From positions 37,834 to 101,833 of the forward strand of contig CALOEW010000089.1 of assembly GCA_942492445.1 (NCBI GenBank): DNA of 64,000 bases, read 5' to 3'. The notes under the pieces are model-generated. The model was given only the letters and a program-made list of their open reading frames with translations, made no database searches and was not told where the DNA came from. Source of the DNA: NORP240 sp942492445 (lineage in GTDB: Bacteria > Pseudomonadota > Gammaproteobacteria > Pseudomonadales > Pseudohongiellaceae). Within the stretch, counting starts at the first letter, position 1; every line of letters begins with the position of its first letter. Of this stretch, positions 27,770-35,431 are shown in pieces. Made by a program: the position numbers and the translations under genes.

Positions 27770-28603
27770 ATGGAGCATACCATTCCTGAAAGCGTCGCCA
27801 CCACGGTATCCCGTGCGCTTGAGGAGGATATTGGCAGCGGCGATATCACCGCGGCACTAATCCCACCCGGAAAACTCGCCGAAGCCCGACTTATCACCCG
27901 GGAAGCAGCGATTCTGTGCGGAATTCCCTGGGCGCGGGAAGTGATCAGACAACTGGATGGCTCCATCAGCGAAGAGTGGTATTTCAAGGACGGAGACAGG
28001 GTGGTCAAGAACGACGTGCTGGCGCACTTTCGAGGTCCGGCGCGAAGCCTGCTGACCGCCGAACGCAGCATGCTGAATTTTCTGCAGACCCTGTCCGGAA
28101 CCGCTACTTACGCCAGGCGGCTGCGCAGCCTGGTGAATCATACTTCGGTCACTTTACTTGATACGCGTAAAACGCTTCCGGGTCTGCGTAGTGAGCAGAA
28201 ATACGCCGTACGTACCGGCGGATGCGCAAACCATCGCATGGGCCTGTATGATGCCTTCCTGATCAAGGAGAATCACATCAGTGCCTGTGGCTCTATCAGC
28301 GATGCGGTCAGAACAGCCAGAAATCTGGATTCGACCAAAACAGTTGAAATCGAGGTGGAGTCGCTGAAACAATTGGAACAGGCCATCGCGGCGGGCGCCG
28401 ACATCGTGATGCTGGATAATTTCAGCATCGAGTCGATGGTGCAGGCGGTGAAACTCAATGCCGGTCGCGTTAAACTCGAAGCATCCGGAGGGATTGATGA
28501 AGCGTCCCTTGTCAGGACTGCAGAAACCGGCGTGGATTTTATCTCTGTCGGTGCATTGACAAAGAATTGCATGGCGATCGATCTGTCTCTGCGCTTTACT
28601 TGA
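27770..28603 (+). CDS. nadC: quinolinate phosphoribosyltransferase (carboxylating)
   Basis: Makes nicotinate mononucleotide from quinolinate and PRPP in de novo NAD synthesis. The 277-residue protein has the family blocks EEDIGSGDITA, AERSMLNFLQTLSG, LDTRKTLPGLRSEQKYAV, GGCANHRMGLYDAFLIKENH and IEVEVESL-like EIEVESLKQ, with LEASGGI and SVGALTK near the end. It is in the ancestral nadC-pilA neighbourhood, though here a nuclease, a cytochrome and two glycosyltransferase-like genes have come between it and pilA. Confidence 0.96.
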   Translation: MEHTIPESVATTVSRALEEDIGSGDITAALIPPGKLAEARLITREAAILCGIPWAREVIRQLDGSISEEWYFKDGDRVVKNDVLAHFRGPARSLLTAERSMLNFLQTLSGTATYARRLRSLVNHTSVTLLDTRKTLPGLRSEQKYAVRTGGCANHRMGLYDAFLIKENHISACGSISDAVRTARNLDSTKTVEIEVESLKQLEQAIAAGADIVMLDNFSIESMVQAVKLNAGRVKLEASGGIDEASLVRTAETGVDFISVGALTKNCMAIDLSLRFT

Positions 28604-28663
28604 TGACCGGTGCCGGAATCGGCCTGACTGCAGGCCCTTTAGCCACTGTGGGGAGGTGCTCCT

Positions 28664-29356
28664 ATGACCATACGCTTAACTGTTACTCTGCTGAGTTTGC
28701 TGGCGACCGGCCTGGCGGCAATCACTGCATCCGCTCATCCTGGAAGAATCGATATCAACGGCGGCCATTACCTCGGAATCTCCTATCACTGTCACCAGCC
28801 TGGCTGCGAGATTCCCGACACTTTCGACCGGCTGGGCCGGGACGGTGCGTTTACGGACTACCGGGAAAGGGAAAAGTTTTTTAACGAGGATGACTGGTCT
28901 TTCGAGGAAGATTACGATGGCGATTGCCAGTCCACACGGCAGGAAATGCTCATTCTGACCAGTCGGGCCACTCCCCGATTCACCAATCCCCGCAACTGCA
29001 CAGTCCGCACCGGGGAATGGTACGACGAGTACACTGGCGAGTCGTTTACTGTCGCCACCCAGATAGACCTTGATCACATTGTCCCGCGGATGTATGCCCA
29101 TACTCACGGTGGGGACCGTTGGCCTCCCGCCAAGAAGCTGCAGTTTTCCAATGACCCGATAAACCTGATGCTGGTTGAAAAACAGGAGATTCGCCGGAAA
29201 GGTGACAGAGGTCCGGCCGGATATCTGCCCCCCCGGGAGGAATACCATTGTCAGTATGCCAGAGCCTGGGAAGCCATCGCGGAAAAATACGACCTGCAAC
29301 TGGAACCTCGTGACCGAAACGCCATTTCACGAGTTCTCAGGGATTGCGCAGACTAG
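28664..29356 (+). CDS. secreted HNH-type nuclease with YHYH-like N-terminus
   Basis: A 230-residue exported protein: a signal peptide (about 1-24, ending TASAHP) is followed by HPGRIDINGGHYLGISYHCH, resembling YHYH-type metal motifs of secreted nucleases, then a beta-beta-alpha metal nuclease core DLDHIVPRMYAHTHGG (about 140-155) with FSNDPINLM, as in DUF1524/HNH secreted endonucleases. Six cysteines could form disulfides in the periplasm. GGGGAGGTG gives a good ribosome binding site. Likely degrades extracellular DNA; that role is inferred. Its 3' end overlaps the cytochrome gene by 4 bp. Confidence 0.75.
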   Translation: MTIRLTVTLLSLLATGLAAITASAHPGRIDINGGHYLGISYHCHQPGCEIPDTFDRLGRDGAFTDYREREKFFNEDDWSFEEDYDGDCQSTRQEMLILTSRATPRFTNPRNCTVRTGEWYDEYTGESFTVATQIDLDHIVPRMYAHTHGGDRWPPAKKLQFSNDPINLMLVEKQEIRRKGDRGPAGYLPPREEYHCQYARAWEAIAEKYDLQLEPRDRNAISRVLRDCAD

Positions 29357-29748
29357 GGAGTCACGATATCGATTGACTCCATGCCCTGGTCGTGATCCAG
29401 AGAAACGTCCCCGGCCGGGAAACCACTCTGGGAAAGGATATAGGCCAGAACATCGGTGTATTCCTCAAACATCATGGATCCGGGATTGTCCGCCGGCATG
29501 GTTCCCATGATGGTTTCCCACAGGTAGAGGAGCGGCTGGGAGTTCCAGGCTCGCAGGGTATTTTCGTAAAACTTCATATCGTGACAGGTCTTGCAGTTGG
29601 ATTCGTATACCATTTCACCGGCTTTGGCCTGAGCTTCGGTGTATACACCATCCCTGAGAGTTTTGTTCTGGGCGAACGCGACGGGTACTGCCAGCAAGCT
29701 GGCGACTACTGTGATAGTGCCCAACAATCGTGTAGCTGATCTGTTCAT
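29353..29748 (-). CDS. periplasmic monohaem c-type cytochrome
   Basis: A 131-residue exported protein with a signal peptide (cleavage after about residue 26, AFAQN) and one haem-binding site CKTCH at about residues 52-56. A Met in the WETIMGTMPADNPG segment could be the sixth ligand. The length and the AKAGEMVYESNC lead-in are those of small cytochrome c electron carriers for periplasmic dehydrogenases. AAGGAGTAGGAA precedes the ATG. The redox partner is not nearby. Confidence 0.85.
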   Translation of the reverse strand: MNRSATRLLGTITVVASLLAVPVAFAQNKTLRDGVYTEAQAKAGEMVYESNCKTCHDMKFYENTLRAWNSQPLLYLWETIMGTMPADNPGSMMFEEYTDVLAYILSQSGFPAGDVSLDHDQGMESIDIVTP

Positions 29749-30174
29749 TTCCTACTCCTTACTAAGAGGATAACTTACTGCTCTCCTGGTATAGATGTCG
29801 CTGAGTCGGATTCCTGCTCCGGCAATATCCCTATTCTTCCGGCTTGTAGCGTCATTCCAATAGAGGGTGGTGTGCGGAATTGTCACCTGTTGACCCCAAC
29901 GCTCCTCCACTGCTGGAGACGCCTGTCCTCCACACAAGGGCCAGGTCGGCACTTTCGAGGAGCATAACCTTAAACCACATCGGCGGCCTAATCAAGTCGA
30001 ACCCGAGCCTGCACACACTTTGTCACAGATTGTTTTATTCCATAATTTCAGCGGGTTACCGATAACACTGTAGTCAGCTTACCGTAGTGCGGATTAACGA
30101 TTCCTGAATGATCTGTGGCGGATTATTCGAGGCCGGAAACAAAACTCTGTTCATTCCCTCAGCGACGACTCCTG
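29749..30174. other. intergenic region, nothing recognised
   Basis: About 425 bp between the cytochrome and glycosyltransferase genes. No convincing coding frame, terminator or repeat was seen. Confidence 0.4.
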
Positions 30175-31044
30175 TCAATTGTCACCGTCCTTGTACATGA
30201 GCGTGGTGACCTGCTCGGAAACCAGCCCGATCAGAAAGACCAGCACCGCAGTCATAAACAGTACTGCACTCATGTTGGTAAATCGCCCCTGGGTTGAGAA
30301 CGTGTACAGGTAGTAACAGATACCGGTGAGGAAGAAGCCGGCGGATACAGGAAAGAATATCTTGAGCGGAGAATACAGAGTGCCGACCTTGAAGATTATA
30401 ATCAGAAACCTGATACCATCCTTCAGCAGGTTGATGTGACTGTCGCCAAGACGGTTGTCAGTTTCAATCGCGATATAGCCGACCGAGTAGCCGGAACGAA
30501 AGAAGGCCATGGTGCAGGTGGTCGGGTAGGAAAATCCGTTCGGCAACAGATAGAGGAACTCCCTGAATTTGTTAGCCCTGACGGCCCGGAATCCCGAAGT
30601 CAGGTCTTCAACTTTCTGCCCGCTCATCCAGCTCGCAAGACGATTGTAGACACTGTTGCCGACGGCACGATAGGAATCTGCCTGGGATTTGCGGCCTCGC
30701 GCACCGACCACCATGTCGTAACCCTCTCGAAGTTTCTCCAGCAGACGGGTTATATCTTCCGGCCGATGCTGACCATCACCATCAAGAAAAACGATGACAT
30801 CGCCCCTGGCCGCCTTGGCTCCTGTCTTAATAGCCGCACCATTGCCTTTGCTATAGGGATTGGAGATAACTGACACACCATGCGCCTTGCACACCGCCAG
30901 GGTGTCGTCGCTGGATCCGTCATTTACGACGATACATTCAAGAAATTCACCCCCTGCGACCAGCTTGGGTAACAACAACTCCAGATTTCGCGCCTCGTTC
31001 TTCGCCGGGATCACTACCGATACCGTTAACCGTTCCACTACCAT
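30175..31044 (-). CDS. family 2 glycosyltransferase, polyprenyl-phosphate sugar synthase type
   Basis: Likely transfers a sugar from a nucleotide sugar to a lipid carrier phosphate on the inner membrane. The 289-residue protein has a GT-A domain with VVIPAKNEARNLELL, VNDGSSDDT, the metal-binding FLDGDGQHRPED and TSGFRAVR, followed by two C-terminal transmembrane helices, the layout of DPM1/GtrB-like enzymes. The ATG at 31044 with GGGA upstream is chosen over a TTG at 31056. It starts 14 bp after the GT-C gene in one operon, suggesting that its lipid-linked product feeds that enzyme. Confidence 0.85.
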   Translation of the reverse strand: MVVERLTVSVVIPAKNEARNLELLLPKLVAGGEFLECIVVNDGSSDDTLAVCKAHGVSVISNPYSKGNGAAIKTGAKAARGDVIVFLDGDGQHRPEDITRLLEKLREGYDMVVGARGRKSQADSYRAVGNSVYNRLASWMSGQKVEDLTSGFRAVRANKFREFLYLLPNGFSYPTTCTMAFFRSGYSVGYIAIETDNRLGDSHINLLKDGIRFLIIIFKVGTLYSPLKIFFPVSAGFFLTGICYYLYTFSTQGRFTNMSAVLFMTAVLVFLIGLVSEQVTTLMYKDGDN

Positions 31045-31058
31045 CAATTTTCCCAAAA

Positions 31059-32978
31059 TTAGTCAGTGCCAAGCCGGACTTTGAGTTCCTGCTCCATTTC
31101 CTCAATTTCATCAATACGGGAGGGAGCGTACATCGCTCTATTTTCATCTGCTTCCCTGGCTCTTTGCAAGAACACCAGGCTGTCCGCGTAGTTGCCCGCC
31201 GAAGCTGACAATATCGCCTGTCTTATTGGAAACGCAGCATCAGGCCGAAGTTCGAACGCGATGCGCAACTGCACCAGAGCAGAATTGAGCTCCCGAAAGT
31301 GTACATAAAAGTCTGAAAACAACAGATGAAAACCACTGCTTTCATAGACCCGCATCGGGACATCGGCAAGCCTGACGAAAAGGTTCTCCACTACCTCTGG
31401 GGCAGGGTACTCACATCGGTCTGCAATCAGATTATTCAGCAGCGTCTGTAGTTCAGTTGTCAGGTCCGCCCGGTAATAGACCCCGCCCCTGGAGGAAGCA
31501 ATCTCGTTTAACGGATACGGCGCTGGCAACCCCAGGCTGCAGGCGAAATTCCAGCGCAGAAGCTGCAAGGCAACCTCATCCGGATAACGTTGCTGCAAGG
31601 TCAGAATCCTGTCGTAGGCGGATTGCCGGGAGCCGGTTTCCGCCTGCAGGTAGGCGTATTCTACCTGGGCCCGGTAGGAGGCAGGATGTCGTTCTGCCCA
31701 GTGAGCCGCCAGAGCCAGGTTGTTCCCCCAAAGCGATGTCAATTGCAGTGTCGCTAGCGCCAGAGCCAATGTGACCAGCACCCCCGCGACCGGTACCATG
31801 CGTTTTCCTGACACTGGTGTAACCCGTGCCGCCCAGGCGCCGAAGTAGTACACAAGCGCAATCAACGGGCCTATGATTGGCAGGTAGTTGCGGTGCTCGA
31901 AATAGAGCTCCAGGGGTAAAAAGGTTGATTCCAGCAGATGCCATCCCAGATACCAGAAAATGGCAAAACTAATTACCGGTTGATTCCTGCGCACCAGAAA
32001 TCCGGTAACAACCAGCCCGAGGATCAGCACCAGGCAGACCAGTGTGGAGACCGGATGCAGCAAACCAGTTGAAATTGTCACATCGTCATGGTGCAGGCTG
32101 AATTCCCCGATCCGGGGGAGCAACAGATTAGACAGATAATCTATAACGATGCGCCCTTCGGTAAGTAGCCTTTGTGAAAGACTGAACTCCCGGTACTGGT
32201 AAGCGGCGGTCTGGCTTGAAAAATTGCCGACCAGGTACACTGCCATGCCCAGAACCGGCAATAACACCCCCGCAGCAAACCAACCTCGCTGCCAGCCATT
32301 TCGCGGCAGTCTGTTGAGCAAGGTATACTCCAGAGTCAGCAGTGCAACCAGCAACAGGGCACCGTTTTCCTTGCTCAGCAGCGCAAGCAGCCCGAACGGC
32401 AACAAGGAGAAAGTCATCAACACCAATCCCTGCTGCGGCCGCTCACTGATTACAGCGCGTCCTTTTACATAGCAAATCAGCCCTGCAAGGGAAAACAGTG
32501 TCATCAGCTGAGTCATCCGCTGCACTACGTACAGGGTGGTCGATACGTTCAGCGGATGAAGCAACCAGATTGCGGAAACAGCGATAGCTGATATCTTTGC
32601 CCGGGATTCCGGCAGGTGCAGGGTGCGGAACAACACCAGGCTCAGATAGGCGATCAACAACCCGTTGAGTATATGAAGAACCAGATTCGTCGATTTGAAG
32701 GACGCCGCCTCTGCCGGCCAGTCCCGGGCATCGAGCAGAAAACTGGCCATTGAAACCGGTCGACCTGCCGGACCACTGCGATTGCCGAAAATATAATCGA
32801 CCGCGGTATGCAGGTCGGTAACCCCATCGCCTGTTCCCAGGGCCTGCAGGTTGACCAGGTCGTCCAGAAGAAAAGGCCCCTGAATTCCCGGTAGATAGAC
32901 TATCAGGGTAAGCAATGGCAGGGCGACAATTGCACCAGCCATTACCAGCCGGCTTCGCGGTAGAAAAAATTGCTTCAC
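31059..32978 (-). CDS. GT-C/TMTC-like membrane protein with C-terminal TPR region
   Basis: A large inner membrane protein (639 residues from GTG) with about 11-12 hydrophobic helices in its first 430 residues and a soluble TPR-like C-terminal 200 residues. LLDDLVNLQ after the first helix matches the acidic catalytic loop of GT-C glycosyltransferases, and the LLHPLNVSTTLYVVQRMTQL block is shared with bacterial TMTC-like proteins, which use polyprenyl-phosphate sugars. The frame is open to 33098, but GTG at 32978 has GGAG 7 bp upstream. Divergent from two pilin genes, so pilin glycosylation is a reasonable inference; it is not proven by sequence. Confidence 0.65.
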   Translation of the reverse strand: MKQFFLPRSRLVMAGAIVALPLLTLIVYLPGIQGPFLLDDLVNLQALGTGDGVTDLHTAVDYIFGNRSGPAGRPVSMASFLLDARDWPAEAASFKSTNLVLHILNGLLIAYLSLVLFRTLHLPESRAKISAIAVSAIWLLHPLNVSTTLYVVQRMTQLMTLFSLAGLICYVKGRAVISERPQQGLVLMTFSLLPFGLLALLSKENGALLLVALLTLEYTLLNRLPRNGWQRGWFAAGVLLPVLGMAVYLVGNFSSQTAAYQYREFSLSQRLLTEGRIVIDYLSNLLLPRIGEFSLHHDDVTISTGLLHPVSTLVCLVLILGLVVTGFLVRRNQPVISFAIFWYLGWHLLESTFLPLELYFEHRNYLPIIGPLIALVYYFGAWAARVTPVSGKRMVPVAGVLVTLALALATLQLTSLWGNNLALAAHWAERHPASYRAQVEYAYLQAETGSRQSAYDRILTLQQRYPDEVALQLLRWNFACSLGLPAPYPLNEIASSRGGVYYRADLTTELQTLLNNLIADRCEYPAPEVVENLFVRLADVPMRVYESSGFHLLFSDFYVHFRELNSALVQLRIAFELRPDAAFPIRQAILSASAGNYADSLVFLQRAREADENRAMYAPSRIDEIEEMEQELKVRLGTD

Positions 32979-33260
32979 CTGGAGACTCCGTGATGAATTA
33001 TCTGGCCTTGCTGCCCAGGAATGCCGGGAACACGATGGATTGCCGGCGGCATTGTGCCTCTTCAGTGAACTCGTCTGGAGGCCGGAGAGAAGTGCCATAC
33101 TCAGCCAGAGGTTCTTAAGTGTATTCGGCCGACTGCAGAAAGACTTGTCCCGCAGACCGCTTCAACTAACCCGATGCATTGCGAATCACAGCGTTCAAGT
33201 AACCGATGGACACCCAGATATTTTCCACAGACCTAGTTTAATTGCTTTGATCCCATTCTC

Positions 33261-33293
33261 AGACTGACGGTTTGTGACACTTTTTGTCAGTCT
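33261..33293. promoter_or_regulatory. inverted repeat upstream of pilA, possible PilR-type site
   Basis: AGACTGAC (33261-33268) and GTCAGTCT (33286-33293) are perfect 8-bp inverted arms, with TTTGTGACAC and TTTTTGTCAG between and across them. Several GTGTC/TTGTC-like boxes are spaced through the region, as in PilR-regulated pilin promoters. It lies about 140 bp upstream of the candidate sigma-54 promoter. Confidence 0.4.
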
Positions 33294-33399
33294 CTAACAA
33301 AGCGTTTCACTTTGCCTCCCTTTGCCGATCCTCCCTCCGCCAACAGAATCCGTCAATAAAATTAATGATTTCAATCTATTAAGTACATTCCCCAAAACC

Positions 33400-33415
33400 T
33401 GGCACGGAAACTGAT
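33400..33415 (+). promoter_or_regulatory. candidate sigma-54 promoter of the first pilin gene
   Basis: TGGCACGGAAACTGAT keeps the TGGCAC -24 element exactly; the -12 element reads CTGAT, not TTGCA/T, so it is a partial match with GA in place of GC. It is 118 bp before the pilin ATG. Pilin genes of Pseudomonas use sigma-54 with PilR, which supports it. Confidence 0.35.
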
Positions 33416-33533
33416 AGTACCCGGTCAACCGTTCTGGAAACAAGACGGACTTACGTTCTCAAAGCATCCTGCAAGAGCGCTTTTGGAATAACTGTAAAAA
33501 ATCTAAGTTAACTTGATAGATTGGAGTATTGAA

Positions 33534-33965
33534 ATGAAAAACTCGCAACAAGGTTTTACCCTAATCGAACTGATGATCGTAGTAGCTATTATCGGCATCC
33601 TTGCCGCCGTGGCACTGCCGGCCTATCAGAACTATTCCAACCGGGCCCGCTTCTCTGAAGCAGTTCTTTCCGTGACTCCTCGCAAGACTGCGATGGAACT
33701 GGCAATCCAGACTCGTCAGCCTACTGCCACCACTGATCTGGATGCCGGCGTCATGGGTATCCCTGCCAACCAGGGCCGGACTGCCACTCTGCATGGTATC
33801 GCTGTGCTTGACGGTACCATTACCGTTAACTGGAGAAATGATGGCGGCGACCTGGCCCTCGCCAATGGCGGCGCCGGTGCCAGCTATACCTTGACTGCCA
33901 CCGGCATCAATCCTCCGGTTCAGTGGCTCGAAGGTGGCAGCTGCCTGACTGAAGGCTTCTGCTAA
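33534..33965 (+). CDS. pilA: type IV pilin, first copy
   Basis: Pilus subunit precursor. A seven-residue leader MKNSQQG is followed by FTLIELMIVVAIIGILAAVA; the prepilin peptidase cuts after Gly and methylates Phe1, and Glu5 is present. The mature protein is about 136 residues, with the C-terminal disulfide loop reduced to CLTEGFC, cysteine being the last residue. There is no C-terminal serine, so a TfpO-type modification is not expected. TGGAGTAT upstream of the ATG at 33534 fixes the start; an upstream in-frame start is disregarded. It is followed by a strong stem-loop and a second pilin gene. Confidence 0.95.
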   Translation: MKNSQQGFTLIELMIVVAIIGILAAVALPAYQNYSNRARFSEAVLSVTPRKTAMELAIQTRQPTATTDLDAGVMGIPANQGRTATLHGIAVLDGTITVNWRNDGGDLALANGGAGASYTLTATGINPPVQWLEGGSCLTEGFC

Positions 33966-33976
33966 GAACTGTGATT

Positions 33977-34010
33977 CTGCTGCAGTGGCGACCTGTCGCT
34001 GCTGCAGCAG
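33977..34010 (+). promoter_or_regulatory. strong stem-loop between the two pilin genes
   Basis: CTGCTGCAG (33977-33985) and CTGCAGCAG (34002-34010) pair perfectly, extended by GCGAC/GTCGC inside. There is no T-run, so it may be an mRNA-stabilising 3' end or attenuator giving more of the first pilin than the second. Confidence 0.65.
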
Positions 34011-34167
34011 CAATCCTTCGGGACCGTTCTGTAGTCGACTTCTCAATTAAAGAGTACCTGGCTATTCAAATTAACCGACTGACCTCGAACCGCAAAGGAA
34101 AACCCAGTCCGCTAATTTAAACAGCCAAGCCACATGCCCCAGGCATTGCACGAGGTTTGTAACAATC

Positions 34168-34596
34168 ATGAACAACATACAGGTAGAAAAATCGCAGGGC
34201 GGATTCACGCTGATCGAATTGATGATCGTGGTTGCCATCATAGGAATTCTCGCCGCCGTCGCCCTGCCTGCTTACCGCCTTTATACCGACCGGGCCAGGT
34301 TTTCCGAGGCCATGCTGCAGATTGATGATTTTCGTAACATGGTTGTCGTTCATGCCCAGATGAATCGTTTCAGCGCGATCACCGACGTGGATGCCGGTTC
34401 CTTCGGCCTTCAACCGACAGTGCCCAGAACCACAACCCGCCACGGACTGGACCTGGTTGACGGCCTGGTCACGGTAACCTGGAAGAATGACAGCACCGCG
34501 CTTGACGGCGTTACCTTTACTCTCCAGGCCGGCGGCGTGTCACCACCGGTCAACTGGACTGAAGGTGGTACCTGCAAACCGCTAGGATACTGTTAG
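34168..34596 (+). CDS. type IV pilin, second copy
   Basis: A second pilin precursor: a longer leader MNNIQVEKSQGG, then FTLIELMIVVAIIGILAAVA, identical to the first pilin through the N-terminal helix up to PAY. The body differs but keeps the same fold landmarks, such as RARFSEA, TDVDAG, WKND, PPVNWTEGG and the C-terminal loop CKPLGYC. It is therefore a diverged tandem duplicate of the gene 200 bp upstream. It may be an alternative major pilin or a pilin variant; it does not look like a minor pilin such as PilE or FimU, which lack this C-terminus. Confidence 0.93.
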   Translation: MNNIQVEKSQGGFTLIELMIVVAIIGILAAVALPAYRLYTDRARFSEAMLQIDDFRNMVVVHAQMNRFSAITDVDAGSFGLQPTVPRTTTRHGLDLVDGLVTVTWKNDSTALDGVTFTLQAGGVSPPVNWTEGGTCKPLGYC

Positions 34597-34707
34597 ACCT
34601 GACCTGTAGCCCGTTACACCTGGACCTGGCGGACTTCGGACTCCCCGCAAATGCAACCGCAATGCACTGGCGGAAACCCGGTCACTCTATCGGGATGTAC
34701 GCATTAT

Positions 34708-34759
34708 GGAATCTCTGATTAAGTCCCACAATGCTCTGTGGCAATTAATCAGAGGTTCC
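34708..34759 (+). repeat. 52-bp palindromic repeat, full copy
   Basis: GGAATCTCTGATTAA (34708-34722) and TTAATCAGAGGTTCC (34745-34759) form a 15-bp stem with one mismatch around GTCCCACAATGCTCTGTGGC. Half-copies occur at 4573, 6065, 10060 and 44176. It abuts repeat copy B. Confidence 0.85.
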
Positions 34760-34760
34760 C

Positions 34761-35420
34761 ATTGCTGTCCCACAATATCATGACCGGAAGGCTTGCAGTG
34801 GCCTGAATCCGGGTGCTTCCAGTAGTCGTGATCCCAGTCAGACATGGCTGTGTGTTTGTTACACGACCAACAATCAATTGGCGTGCGATAAATTTTCCGG
34901 GATCGCACCGCTCCAGGGGAGTCTGATCCTCCGCAACTTGCACCCCCCGGGGTCCCTCTTCGGTCGCAAGCCCTGGAAGACGGCCTTGCTCGGTCGGTCG
35001 GTGCTGCGTTTTATTGCTCCGTCCTCAGACTCCCCTGGAACGGTGCTCAGAGCTCGAATTCAAGGCTTGTGGAAACCAGAAGCGCAATTCGTTGGAAAAG
35101 CCGATATTCGTCGTTGGTTCCGCTGCTGGGAGTTAATCGGAGCCACTTCGAAGCCACTGCACGAGGAATTCCCACTAGGCCAAGGCGTGGCCGGCGAGGG
35201 TTCCTGGCGCTGCAACAAAAGGACCAGCGCCGAGGGAGGAAAAATGACCGTTTGCGGGGGCATTTTTCTGAGTGAGGGCACCCCGGAGGGGCGCGAGTCC
35301 GCAGCCACAGGAACCCCTGCCGGCCACGCCACTCGAAGCCACGAAAAACTGACTCCCCTCAAACCTCTGGGAGCAAAATTCACGCTATCTGATTTTTCAA
35401 ATTAATGATGGGACAGCAGT
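34761..35420 (+). repeat. dispersed repeat family, copy B
   Basis: Bounded by ATTGCTGTCCCA (34761-34772) and TGGGACAGCAGT (35409-35420), 12-bp terminal inverted repeats with one mismatch. AGAGGTTCCC occurs directly on both outer sides (34751-34760 and 35422-35431). Internally, 34905-34926 and 35025-35046 are 22-bp inverted arms with one mismatch, and GTGCGAT/ATCGCAC (34883-34889, 34902-34908) makes a smaller hairpin sharing bases with the left arm. A 175-codon open frame is present but has no protein-like character. It is longer than copy C because of an extra GC-rich 120-bp part near 35200-35330. Confidence 0.85.
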
Positions 35421-35431
35421 GAGAGGTTCCC

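Noticed and set aside
33100..33120. Additional half-copy of the 52-bp palindrome (CCAGAGGTTCTTAAG)
   Set aside because: Only about ten bases match; too short to separate from chance.
34135..34150. TGCCCC-AGGCA-TTGCA as a sigma-54 promoter for the second pilin
   Set aside because: The -12 part is perfect but the -24 part is poor, and a start there would remove the ribosome binding site from the message.
34878..35405. 175-codon open frame inside repeat copy B
   Set aside because: The frame is not kept in copies A and C, has low-complexity composition and no ribosome binding site; the inverted arms explain the conservation better.
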